This document shows, one piece after another, positions 56,974 through 64,000 of a stretch of 64,000 nt of DNA. The stretch comes from Pseudomonas cedrina subsp. cedrina (GTDB lineage Bacteria; Pseudomonadota; Gammaproteobacteria; Pseudomonadales; Pseudomonadaceae), in assembly GCF_001983175.1 (NCBI RefSeq), contig NZ_MNPW01000008.1:299408-363407 (forward strand), read 5' to 3'. The notes under the pieces are model-generated. The model did not search any database. It was not told the origin of the DNA and was given only the letters and a program-made list of their open reading frames with translations. Every line of letters starts with the position of its first letter. Position 1 is the stretch's first letter. A program made the position numbers and the translations under genes.

Positions 56974-57302
56974 TGGATGCACGCTTTCCGGCGATTGCCG
57001 AACAGTTATTGCTGATTGAGCGTGAGTTGCGCGTGCAAGGCTGGTGGGACGAAGTGTCCCCCAGCGCCGAGGCGCTCAGCAGTGTCGAGCCTTTTTCGGT
57101 GGATACCCTGGACTTTCACCAGTGGCTGCAATGGATCTTCCTGGCGCGCATGAAGCAGATTCTCGAGCAGGACCTGCCATTGCCCAATGCGTCGGGCATC
57201 CTGGAAATGGCCGAGATGGTCTACGCCGACCGCCCGCTTGAAAGCCTCGGATTGCGCAACGCGCTGAAAAAGTTCGACCAATTGATCGCCGACGCTCGTT
57301 AA
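56973..57302 (+). CDS. YqcC family protein
   Basis: A 109-residue acidic, mostly helical protein beginning MDARFPAIAEQLLLIERELR. It has the YqcC/DUF446 pattern, with PFSVDTLDFHQWLQWIFLARM in two parts and LGLRNALKKFDQLI. Function unknown. It shares one base with the end of lpoP and is probably the last gene of the mrcB operon. Confidence 0.88.
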   Translation: MDARFPAIAEQLLLIERELRVQGWWDEVSPSAEALSSVEPFSVDTLDFHQWLQWIFLARMKQILEQDLPLPNASGILEMAEMVYADRPLESLGLRNALKKFDQLIADAR

Positions 57303-57733
57303 TTGCCTGACTCCCGGGTTTTCCGGCAGTCTTGCGCACATTTCTATCGCTTGACGACATTCAGGCGAGTTTTATCCCTCCTCAAAGCCCTTTCTTCTAC
57401 GTTCTCATGCGCTTAGTTGGAAAAAAGCGCAATTATTGCTTGACTTGAAGGGCCTGAAACAGAAGAATCCAAAGTCCGCTGTATCGGGACTGCCAGAAGC
57501 AGGCCCGCTCAGCAGATCATGAGGCGCACATCCGCGCCGACCTGTAACACCCGCAACGCGTTACCTCGCGCTGGGTGGGAAAATCCCGCAACACTTGGGA
57601 CGATCCCAATACTTGCTCAGTCAGTGCTGACGTAGTCGGCGACCACCGTCGCTCATGCTCTGTTGAGAAGTAAACCTATTAAGACCCGTCGGTTTTCAAC
57701 GGACGGTATTCTGGCGTTTTAGAGGTGAACAAC
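57303..57733 (+). promoter_or_regulatory. ilvI upstream region and long leader
   Basis: A 431-base gap. A sigma70-like promoter reads TTGACT (57440-57445), 17 bases, AAGAAT (57463-57468). Transcription from it would give a leader of about 260 bases, long enough for regulation. The leader contains several small stems (GGGA-AAA-TCCC, TGGGA-CGA-TCCCA, GTCAGTGCTGAC, CCGTC/GACGG close to the ribosome binding site) and a 38-codon frame from ATG 57520 that is not rich in Ile, Leu or Val runs. No clear attenuator terminator is visible. Confidence 0.45.
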
Positions 57734-59458
57734 GTGGAGCTTTTATCTGGCGGTGAGATGCTCGTCCGCTTTTTGCGTGACGAAGGCGTCGACTATATCT
57801 ACGGGTACCCAGGTGGTGCTCTGCTGCATGTCTACGACGCACTGTTCAAGGAACCGGCTGTTACCCACATCCTGGTTCGCCACGAACAGGCCGCGACCCA
57901 TATGGCTGACGGTTATGCCCGTGCCACCGGTAAAGCCGGCGTGGTCCTGGTAACGTCCGGCCCTGGCGCAACCAATGCCATTACCGGCATCGCGACCGCG
58001 TACATGGACTCCATTCCGATGGTGATCATTTCTGGCCAGGTCGCAAGCACCATGGTCGGTACCGATGCATTCCAGGAAACCGACATGATCGGTATCTCCC
58101 GGCCGATCGTGAAACACAGTTTCATGATCAAGCATGCCTCGGAAATCCCGGAAGTCATGAAGAAGGCCTTTTACCTCGCACAGTCCGGTCGTCCGGGGCC
58201 TGTAGTGGTCGATATCCCGAAAGACATGACCAACCCGGCTGAAAAATTCGAATACATCTTCCCGAAGAAAGCCAAGCTGCGTTCCTACAGCCCAGCCGTT
58301 CGTGGGCACTCGGGGCAGATCCGCAAGGCCGCAGAAATGCTCCTGGCGGCCAAGCGCCCTGTGCTGTACTCCGGCGGTGGTGTAATTCTGGGCGGTGGTT
58401 CCGCACCGCTGACCGAACTGGCCAAGCTGCTCAACCTGCCAGTGACCAATACCTTGATGGGCCTCGGCGCGTTCCCGGGTTCGGACCGTCAGTTCGTCGG
58501 CATGCTCGGCATGCACGGCAGCTATACCGCCAACCTGACCATGCACCATGCCGACGTGATCCTGGCAGTGGGCGCACGTTTCGATGACCGAGTGATCAAT
58601 GGCGCGAGCAAGTTCTGCCCGAATGCCAAGATCATCCATATCGACATCGACCCGGCGTCCATTTCCAAGACCATCAAGGCCGACGTGCCGATCGTAGGTC
58701 CTGTTGAAAGCGTCTTGACCGAAATGGTCGCAGCGCTGAAGGACATCGGCGAAACGCCGAACAAGGAATCCGTCGCCAGCTGGTGGAAGCAGATCGACGA
58801 ATGGCGCGGTGACCGCGGCCTGTTCCCTTACGACAAGGGCGACGGCAGCGTTATCAAGCCGCAAACCGTGATCGAAACCCTGTGCGAAGTGACCAAGGGC
58901 GACGCCTTTGTGACCTCCGACGTGGGCCAGCACCAAATGTTCGCGGCGCAGTACTACACATTCGACAAGCCTAACCGCTGGATCAACTCCGGTGGCCTGG
59001 GCACGATGGGCTTTGGTTTCCCTGCGGCCATGGGTGTGAAACTGAGCTTCCCGGAGACGGACGTCGCGTGCGTCACCGGTGAAGGCAGCATCCAGATGAA
59101 CATCCAGGAACTGTCGACGTGCCTGCAGTACGGCCTCCCCGTGAAGATCGTCTGCCTGAACAACGGCGTGCTGGGCATGGTTCGTCAGTGGCAGGACATG
59201 AGCTACGGCAGCCGTCACTCCCATTCCTACATGGAATCGTTGCCGGACTTCGTCAAGTTGGTTGAAGCCTATGGCCACGTCGGCATGCGCATCACCGATT
59301 TGAAAGATCTTAAGCCGAAGATGGAAGAAGCGTTCGCCATGAAGGACCGCCTGGTGTTCATCGATATCAAGGTGGATACCAGCGAGCACGTCTACCCGAT
59401 GCAGATCAAAGACGGCTCTATGCGCGACATGTGGCTGAACAAGACGGAGCGTACTTAA
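57734..59458 (+). CDS. ilvI: Acetolactate synthase large subunit
   Basis: ThDP-dependent enzyme making acetolactate and acetohydroxybutyrate for valine, leucine and isoleucine. GTG 57734 is chosen because AGAGGTG lies at the right distance, giving MELLSGGEMLVRFLRDEG and 574 residues; GTG 57725 overlaps that site. The ThDP glutamate is in RHEQAATHMADGYAR, the FAD-binding region is in the middle, and the ThDP/magnesium motif GEGSIQMNIQELSTC is near 455. It is the first of ilvIH-ilvC. Confidence 0.97.
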   Translation: MELLSGGEMLVRFLRDEGVDYIYGYPGGALLHVYDALFKEPAVTHILVRHEQAATHMADGYARATGKAGVVLVTSGPGATNAITGIATAYMDSIPMVIISGQVASTMVGTDAFQETDMIGISRPIVKHSFMIKHASEIPEVMKKAFYLAQSGRPGPVVVDIPKDMTNPAEKFEYIFPKKAKLRSYSPAVRGHSGQIRKAAEMLLAAKRPVLYSGGGVILGGGSAPLTELAKLLNLPVTNTLMGLGAFPGSDRQFVGMLGMHGSYTANLTMHHADVILAVGARFDDRVINGASKFCPNAKIIHIDIDPASISKTIKADVPIVGPVESVLTEMVAALKDIGETPNKESVASWWKQIDEWRGDRGLFPYDKGDGSVIKPQTVIETLCEVTKGDAFVTSDVGQHQMFAAQYYTFDKPNRWINSGGLGTMGFGFPAAMGVKLSFPETDVACVTGEGSIQMNIQELSTCLQYGLPVKIVCLNNGVLGMVRQWQDMSYGSRHSHSYMESLPDFVKLVEAYGHVGMRITDLKDLKPKMEEAFAMKDRLVFIDIKVDTSEHVYPMQIKDGSMRDMWLNKTERT

Positions 59459-59460
59459 TC

Positions 59461-59952
59461 ATGCGGCACATTATCTCCCTGCTTCTGGAGAACGAACCCG
59501 GCGCTCTGTCTCGTGTTGTCGGCCTGTTTTCGCAACGCAACTACAACATCGAAAGCCTGACCGTGGCGCCGACCGAAGACCCGACCCTGTCGCGCCTGAC
59601 GTTGACCACCGTGGGCCACGATGAGGTGATCGAGCAGATCACCAAGAACCTCAACAAGCTGATCGAAGTGGTCAAGCTGGTCGACCTGTCGGAAAGTGCC
59701 CACATCGAGCGCGAGCTGATGCTGGTCAAGGTCAAGGCCACGGGTGCCCAGCGTGCCGAGATCAAGCGCACCACCGACATTTATCGCGGGCAGATCGTCG
59801 ATGTAAGCGCCAGTGTTTATACCGTGCAACTGACCGGTACAAGCGACAAGCTGGACAGCTTCATCCAGTCGATCGGGACGGCCTCGATTCTGGAAACCGT
59901 ACGCAGTGGTGTCACAGGGATCGCCCGTGGCGACAAAGTACTCAGCATCTAA
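59461..59952 (+). CDS. ilvH: Acetolactate synthase small (regulatory) subunit
   Basis: Regulatory subunit of 163 residues giving valine feedback control. An N-terminal ACT domain (MRHIISLLLENEPGALSRVVGLF) with the valine-site NEPGALSRV is followed by a second ACT-like C-terminal half. ATG 59461 is 2 bases after the ilvI stop, so the subunits are made together. Confidence 0.97.
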   Translation: MRHIISLLLENEPGALSRVVGLFSQRNYNIESLTVAPTEDPTLSRLTLTTVGHDEVIEQITKNLNKLIEVVKLVDLSESAHIERELMLVKVKATGAQRAEIKRTTDIYRGQIVDVSASVYTVQLTGTSDKLDSFIQSIGTASILETVRSGVTGIARGDKVLSI

Positions 59953-59999
59953 CCCAAATTAGCGAATGGCCTTACGGCCTGGATATATAGAGGAACCTC

Positions 60000-61016
60000 A
60001 TGAAAGTTTATTACGATAAAGATTGTGACCTGTCGATCATCCAGGGCAAGAAAGTCGCCATCATCGGTTACGGCTCCCAGGGCCACGCTCAGGCGTGCAA
60101 CCTGAAAGATTCCGGCGTTGACGTTACCGTTGGCCTGCGCAAAGGCTCGGCTACCGTTGCCAAGGCTGAAGCACACGGCCTGAAAGTGACCGACGTTGCT
60201 TCCGCTGTTGCGGCCGCCGACCTGGTCATGATCCTTACCCCGGACGAGTTCCAGTCCGCGCTGTACAAGAACGAGATCGAGCCGAATATCAAGAAGGGCG
60301 CTACCCTGGCCTTTTCCCACGGTTTCGCGATCCACTACAACCAGGTAGTGCCACGCGCTGACCTCGACGTGATCATGATCGCGCCGAAGGCTCCGGGTCA
60401 CACCGTGCGTTCCGAGTTCGTCAAAGGCGGCGGTATCCCTGACCTGATCGCAATCTACCAGGACGCATCCGGCAACGCTAAAAACGTAGCTCTGTCCTAC
60501 GCTGCCGGCGTCGGCGGTGGTCGTACCGGTATCATCGAAACCACCTTCAAGGACGAGACTGAAACCGACCTGTTCGGCGAACAAGCCGTACTGTGCGGCG
60601 GTACCGTTGAACTGGTGAAAGCCGGTTTCGAAACCCTGGTTGAAGCTGGCTACGCGCCGGAGATGGCCTACTTCGAATGCCTGCACGAACTGAAGCTGAT
60701 CGTTGACCTCATGTACGAAGGCGGTATCGCCAACATGAACTACTCGATCTCCAATAACGCTGAATACGGCGAATACGTGACCGGCCCGGAAGTGATCAAC
60801 GCCGAATCCCGTCAGGCTATGCGCAACGCCCTGAAACGTATTCAGGACGGCGAATACGCCAAAATGTTCATCAGCGAAGGCGCTACCGGCTACCCTTCGA
60901 TGACCGCCAAGCGTCGTAACAACGCCGCTCACGGTATCGAGATCATCGGTGAGCAACTGCGCTCCATGATGCCGTGGATCGGTGCCAACAAGATCGTCGA
61001 TAAAGCCAAGAACTAA
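60000..61016 (+). CDS. ilvC: Ketol-acid reductoisomerase (NADP+)
   Basis: Class I short-form KARI of 338 residues, the second step of branched-chain amino acid synthesis. The Rossmann motif is GYGSQGHAQACNL (22-34). The C-terminal knotted domain has the metal ligands in DLFGEQAVLCGG and LIVDLMYEGG. It starts at ATG 60000 after AGAGGAA, 47 bases after ilvH, with a small GGCC-TTAC-GGCC hairpin between them. Confidence 0.98.
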   Translation: MKVYYDKDCDLSIIQGKKVAIIGYGSQGHAQACNLKDSGVDVTVGLRKGSATVAKAEAHGLKVTDVASAVAAADLVMILTPDEFQSALYKNEIEPNIKKGATLAFSHGFAIHYNQVVPRADLDVIMIAPKAPGHTVRSEFVKGGGIPDLIAIYQDASGNAKNVALSYAAGVGGGRTGIIETTFKDETETDLFGEQAVLCGGTVELVKAGFETLVEAGYAPEMAYFECLHELKLIVDLMYEGGIANMNYSISNNAEYGEYVTGPEVINAESRQAMRNALKRIQDGEYAKMFISEGATGYPSMTAKRRNNAAHGIEIIGEQLRSMMPWIGANKIVDKAKN

Positions 61017-61034
61017 GTCGTACGTATCAACAGA

Positions 61035-61060
61035 AAACGCGGCTTAGGCCGCGTTTTTTC
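61035..61060 (+). terminator. Rho-independent terminator after ilvC
   Basis: AAACGCGGC, loop TTAG, GCCGCGTTT and a T run, 18 bases after the ilvC stop. Confidence 0.92.
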
Positions 61061-61160
61061 GTTTGGCAGACAGGTTCTGGTATAAAGCTGCATCGTTTGC
61101 GGGCGAACACTCGCCGCAAGTATTTGTCGAATTTTTTTCACCCGTTGCAAGGTAAAGTCC

Positions 61161-62018
61161 ATGAGCGAACGTCCCGAAGAGCCAAGCCAGGCTTCTGACG
61201 CCGAAAGCCTGCTACCCATCGATGAACATGTCGAAGAAGGACATGACGCGGAAGGTCGCAAGGTTCGGCATCGTGGCATCTATCTGCTGCCCAACCTGTT
61301 CACCACGGCGAACCTGTTTGCAGGTTTCTATTCCATCATCAACTCCATGAGTGCCCAAAGCGCACTGGCGGCAGGTGATGCGGCAAGCGCCAGCAAATAT
61401 TTCGGTTTTGCGGCCATCGCCATTTTCGTGGCCATGGTGCTCGACGGCCTAGATGGTCGCGTGGCGCGCATGACCAATACGCAAAGTGCCTTCGGTGCCG
61501 AGTACGACTCGTTGTCGGATATGGTCGCGTTTGGTGTCGCGCCTGCGTTGCTGGCATTTGCCTGGGCGCTGGGTGACATGGGCAAGGTCGGCTGGATGGT
61601 TGCCTTCATTTATGTCGCGGGCGCGGCTTTGCGCCTGGCACGCTTCAACACCCAGGTGGGGACCGCCGACAAGCGTTACTTCATCGGTCTGGCCAGCCCA
61701 GCGGCCGCGGGTGTGGTGGCGGGTATCGTCTGGGCGTTCAGTGATTACGGCATCCAGGGTTCGAAGATGTCGTTCCTGGTGGCCTTGATGGTGGCTGCGG
61801 CCGGCATGCTGATGGTCAGTAACATCAAGTACAACAGCTTCAAGGAACTGGACCTCAAGGGGCGCGTACCTTTTGTGGCAATCCTGGCGGTGGTACTGGT
61901 ATTTGCCGTAGTGTTCAGTGATCCTCCGCGCATTCTGCTGCTGGCGTTCCTGGTCTACGCCGCTTCGGGGCCGGTTCAGTATTTGCTGCATTTGCGCCGC
62001 GACAAAACATTGCCTTAA
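61161..62018 (+). CDS. pssA: CDP-diacylglycerol-serine O-phosphatidyltransferase
   Basis: Makes phosphatidylserine, the precursor of phosphatidylethanolamine, in the inner membrane. It has 285 residues: a 40-residue acidic N-terminal extension, then about eight helices. The CDP-alcohol phosphatidyltransferase signature DGLDGRVAR-x8-G-x3-D-x3-D lies at 95-120. This is the integral-membrane subclass II type, unlike the E. coli PLD-type enzyme. The acidic N-terminus may be a pseudomonad feature. Confidence 0.95.
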   Translation: MSERPEEPSQASDAESLLPIDEHVEEGHDAEGRKVRHRGIYLLPNLFTTANLFAGFYSIINSMSAQSALAAGDAASASKYFGFAAIAIFVAMVLDGLDGRVARMTNTQSAFGAEYDSLSDMVAFGVAPALLAFAWALGDMGKVGWMVAFIYVAGAALRLARFNTQVGTADKRYFIGLASPAAAGVVAGIVWAFSDYGIQGSKMSFLVALMVAAAGMLMVSNIKYNSFKELDLKGRVPFVAILAVVLVFAVVFSDPPRILLLAFLVYAASGPVQYLLHLRRDKTLP

Positions 62019-62033
62019 TGTAATTTCGCCCAT

Positions 62034-62077
62034 ACTCCGCAGTCTATTGGTGCATCTGTTCTCCAATGCTGCGGAGT
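62034..62077 (+). promoter_or_regulatory. Stem that buries the msrP ribosome binding site
   Basis: ACTCCGCAG (62034-62042) pairs perfectly with CTGCGGAGT (62069-62077), and ATTGG (62046-62050) with CCAAT (62063-62067) inside it. The GGAG at 62073-62076, five bases before ATG 62082, is part of the stem. If the RNA folds this way, msrP translation would need the stem to open. Confidence 0.65.
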
Positions 62078-62081
62078 TGCC

Positions 62082-63095
62082 ATGTTAATCAAATTGCCCA
62101 AAGCGTCCGATTGCCCCGAATCGGATGTCACTCCAGAGTCCTTCTATCTTTCCCGCCGCAGCTTGCTCGGTGGTGCGCTCGCAGGCATCGCAGCCAGCAG
62201 CTTGCCGCGTTGGGCCAATGCTGTCGAGGCCTCGCGCTATGCTGATGTAGAGGCGGGCAGGGCGCCGAACTGGTTTACCGAAAAACTGCCGAGCACCCAC
62301 TGGCAGGCGATCACGGTAAAGGATGAAGCGATCACGCCGTTCAAAGATGCGACTCACTACAACAACTTCTATGAGTTCGGCACCGGCAAGGACGACCCGG
62401 CAACCAATGCGGGTTCATTGAAGACCGAGCCGTGGAGTGTGGTGATTGATGGCGAGGTGGCGAAGCCGGGCCGTTATGCCCTGGAAGACTTCATGAAGCC
62501 CTACCAGTTGGAAGAGCGCATCTACCGCCTGCGCTGCGTGGAGGCGTGGTCGATGGTTATTCCATGGATCGGTTTCCCGATCTCGGCGTTGCTCAAGCAG
62601 GTTGGGCCGACCTCCAAAGCCAAATACATCCGTTTCGAAACGCTGCAGGATCCCAAGAGCATGCCGGGGCAGCGTTCGAGTTTTGGTTTGATCGATTGGC
62701 CGTATGTAGAAGGCTTGCGGCTGGATGAGGCGATGAATCCTCTGGCGATTCTGGCTGTGGGCATGTATGGGCGCGAATTGCCTAATCAGAACGGCGCGCC
62801 GCTGCGCTTGGTGGTGCCTTGGAAGTATGGCTTCAAGAGTGTGAAGTCGATTGTACGGATCAGCCTCGTGAGCGAGCAGCCGAAAACCACCTGGCAGAGC
62901 ATTGCCGCGGATGAGTATGGGTTCTACGCGAACGTGAACCCTACAGTGGACCATCCGCGCTGGACCCAGGCGCGGGAGCGTCGTCTGCCGAGCGGCTTGT
63001 TCAGCCCTAATGTGCGTGAGACGCAGATGTTCAACGGCTACGCCGATGAGGTGGCTTCTCTTTATACCGATCTGGATTTACGGAAGAACTACTGA
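62082..63095 (+). CDS. msrP: Protein-methionine-sulfoxide reductase catalytic subunit MsrP
   Basis: Periplasmic molybdenum-cofactor enzyme (YedY) that repairs oxidised methionines in envelope proteins. It has 337 residues with a Tat signal (SRRSLLGG, arginines at 25-26) and a cleavage region near ANA. The molybdenum ligand is C152 in YRLRCVEAWSMVIPW. Electrons come from MsrQ, encoded directly after with a one-base overlap (TGATG). Confidence 0.97.
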   Translation: MLIKLPKASDCPESDVTPESFYLSRRSLLGGALAGIAASSLPRWANAVEASRYADVEAGRAPNWFTEKLPSTHWQAITVKDEAITPFKDATHYNNFYEFGTGKDDPATNAGSLKTEPWSVVIDGEVAKPGRYALEDFMKPYQLEERIYRLRCVEAWSMVIPWIGFPISALLKQVGPTSKAKYIRFETLQDPKSMPGQRSSFGLIDWPYVEGLRLDEAMNPLAILAVGMYGRELPNQNGAPLRLVVPWKYGFKSVKSIVRISLVSEQPKTTWQSIAADEYGFYANVNPTVDHPRWTQARERRLPSGLFSPNVRETQMFNGYADEVASLYTDLDLRKNY

Positions 63096-63715
63096 TGCGC
63101 TATCCGGCATGGCGCATTGGCGTCTTTATAGCGGCGGCTGTATGGCCGCTGTATTGGTTGTATGAAGCCTGGAGTTTTGCCCTGGGGCCTGATCCAGGCA
63201 AGGTATTGGTCGATCGTTTGGGGTTGGGCACCTTGACCCTGCTGCTGATCACCTTGGGGATGACGCCACTGCAGAAACTTAGCGGTTGGGCGGGGTGGAT
63301 CGCGGTGCGCCGGCAACTGGGGTTGTGGTGCTTCGCTTATGTGGTGCTGCACCTGGCAGCTTATTGCGTATTTGTGCTCGGCCTGGATTGGTCGCAGCTG
63401 GGTGTGGAGCTGCGCAAGCGGCCCTACATTATTGTCGGTGCGTTGGGGTTCCTGTCGTTGCTGGTACTGGCGGTGACGTCGAATCGCTACAGTCAGCGTC
63501 GGCTCGGCAGTCGTTGGAAGAAGCTGCATCGCCTGGTGTATGTGGTTCTTGGGCTTGGCTTGCTGCATATGTTGTGGATCGTGCGGGCGGATCTGAAGGA
63601 GTGGGTTATCTATGCGTCTATAGGTGCGCTGCTGCTGGTGCTGCGGATACCGCCGGTAATGCGGCGAATCCCTCGCCTTATTGCGAAAAAACCACTTTCT
63701 GCAACAAAAGCGTAA
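63095..63715 (+). CDS. msrQ: Haem-binding membrane subunit MsrQ
   Basis: Ferric-reductase-like membrane cytochrome b (YedZ) that passes quinone-pool electrons to MsrP. It has 206 residues with about six helices. Haem-ligand histidines are visible in VVLHLAAYCVF, in WKKLHRLVYVV and in GLLHMLWIV. The C-terminus is basic. Confidence 0.95.
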   Translation: MRYPAWRIGVFIAAAVWPLYWLYEAWSFALGPDPGKVLVDRLGLGTLTLLLITLGMTPLQKLSGWAGWIAVRRQLGLWCFAYVVLHLAAYCVFVLGLDWSQLGVELRKRPYIIVGALGFLSLLVLAVTSNRYSQRRLGSRWKKLHRLVYVVLGLGLLHMLWIVRADLKEWVIYASIGALLLVLRIPPVMRRIPRLIAKKPLSATKA

Positions 63716-63722
63716 TTAACGG

Positions 63723-63750
63723 TTGACGGCAGATTCTGGAAGTCTATAAT
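63723..63750 (+). promoter_or_regulatory. rRNA operon promoter P1
   Basis: TTGACG (63723-63728), 16 bases and TATAAT (63745-63750), followed by the discriminator TCGCCCC. An A/T-rich stretch (AAAAGCGTAATTAAC) just upstream resembles an UP element. A/T-rich UP element plus GC-rich discriminator is the make-up of growth-rate- and ppGpp/DksA-controlled rRNA promoters. Confidence 0.8.
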
Positions 63751-63925
63751 TCGCCCCACTTCCGGCGCAGTCGAAACGGAAAACTCCTTGGTAAACAAAG
63801 AGTTATGCGAGATTCGACAGCGACCTGCTTCAGTTCATCGAAGCCCAGAAGGAGTTGGTAGAGCGGTGTTGTGTGGCTCTATTAACGTTTCGATCTTCTC
63901 GGTCGAAAGCGGAGAAAAAGAGGTG

Positions 63926-63953
63926 TTGACAGCAGCGTGTAACGCTGTAGAAT
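63926..63953 (+). promoter_or_regulatory. rRNA operon promoter P2
   Basis: TTGACA (63926-63931), 16 bases and TAGAAT (63948-63953), followed by TCGCCTCCCGC. The same spacer length and the shared starts GCAG and TCGCC after the two boxes show it is a sister of P1, 203 bases downstream. Confidence 0.85.
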
Positions 63954-63959
63954 TCGCCT

Positions 63960-64000
63960 CCCGCTAACGAGAGATCGGAAGCGCAAGTGGTTGAAGTTGT
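63960..64000 (+). other. Start of rRNA operon leader
   Basis: Downstream of P2 the sequence GAGAGATCGGAAGCGCAAG followed by TGGTTGAAG resembles the transcribed leader found before 16S rRNA in pseudomonads. The 16S gene itself is outside the window. Between P1 and P2 I see small stems (AACTC/GAGTT near 63780-63805; TTTCGA/TCGAAA near 63885-63908) but no gene. Confidence 0.7.

Noticed and set aside
57520..57636. ilv leader peptide for classical attenuation
   Set aside because: The 38-codon frame has scattered rather than clustered Ile/Leu/Val codons and no terminator hairpin with T run follows it.
57743..59389. 548-codon minus-strand frame opposite ilvI
   Set aside because: Antisense shadow of ilvI.

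Overview
The window is a stretch of core chromosome from a Pseudomonas, most probably of the P. fluorescens group. This rests on gene order, on protein sequences that look typically pseudomonad, on P. fluorescens-type REPINs, and on the small RNAs CrcZ and PrrF. From memory, the order dnaK-dnaJ-dapB-carA-carB-greA ... rpsO-pnp ... pgi-panC-panB-folK-pcnB-cbrB-cbrA-gluQRS-dksA ... mrcB-lpoP ... ilvIHC-pssA-msrPQ-rrn matches the P. aeruginosa PAO1 region around PA4761 to PA4691, with local losses and gains. I see no prophage, insertion sequence, CRISPR array or other island, and nearly every gene looks intact.

Layout. (1) 1-25.9 kb, almost all on the plus strand: chaperones (end of dnaK, dnaJ), dapB, the carA-carB-greA pyrimidine/arginine operon, a DUF4149 membrane protein, yhbY (minus), rlmE, ftsH, folP, glmM, tpiA, secG, tRNA-Leu(GAG), initiator tRNA-fMet, the translation/transcription operon rimP-nusA-infB-rbfA-truB-rpsO-pnp, then a secreted two-BON-domain protein. 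(2) 26.1-45.7 kb, minus strand: a large DUF748/AsmA-like protein, an RlmI-like methyltransferase, an MpaB-family oxygenase, acs, pgi, panC-panB, folK, pcnB, the small RNA CrcZ, cbrB-cbrA-cbrX, gluQRS and dksA. (3) 46.0-53.8 kb, mixed strands: an aminotransferase, sfsA, a Rieske protein, the haem transporter hmuTUV, the iron-responsive small RNA PrrF, a TfoX C-terminal protein, a pentapeptide protein and a two-domain kinase. (4) 53.9-64 kb, plus strand: mrcB (PBP1b) with its lipoprotein partner lpoP, a YqcC protein, ilvIH-ilvC, pssA, msrP-msrQ, and the tandem promoters and leader of an rRNA operon whose genes lie beyond the window end.

Regulation is the richest aspect. The carbon catabolite repression circuit is nearly complete here: the sensor CbrA with its small partner CbrX, the sigma54 activator CbrB, CbrB-type operators (TGTTAC-N14-GTAACA), a sigma54 promoter, and CrcZ with five A-rich Hfq/Crc decoy sites. 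The acs mRNA has an A-rich site of the same kind across its ribosome binding site. Iron control is visible as a Fur box on the prrF promoter and a weaker one at hmuT. DksA is encoded about 18 kb from two rRNA promoters with the GC-rich discriminators that DksA and ppGpp act on.

The less expected observations are a sigma54-type promoter with an upstream perfect 12-bp inverted repeat ahead of the BON gene, a stem that buries the msrP ribosome binding site, a 142-bp imperfect palindrome between truB and rpsO, four TGTTAC half-sites upstream of panB, terminator-like hairpins in and before carAB, a probable leaderless mrcB mRNA, and the lack of panD between panC and pgi. No wholly new multi-gene system was found. 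Everything comes from reading the sequence and recalled family knowledge; no database search was run.
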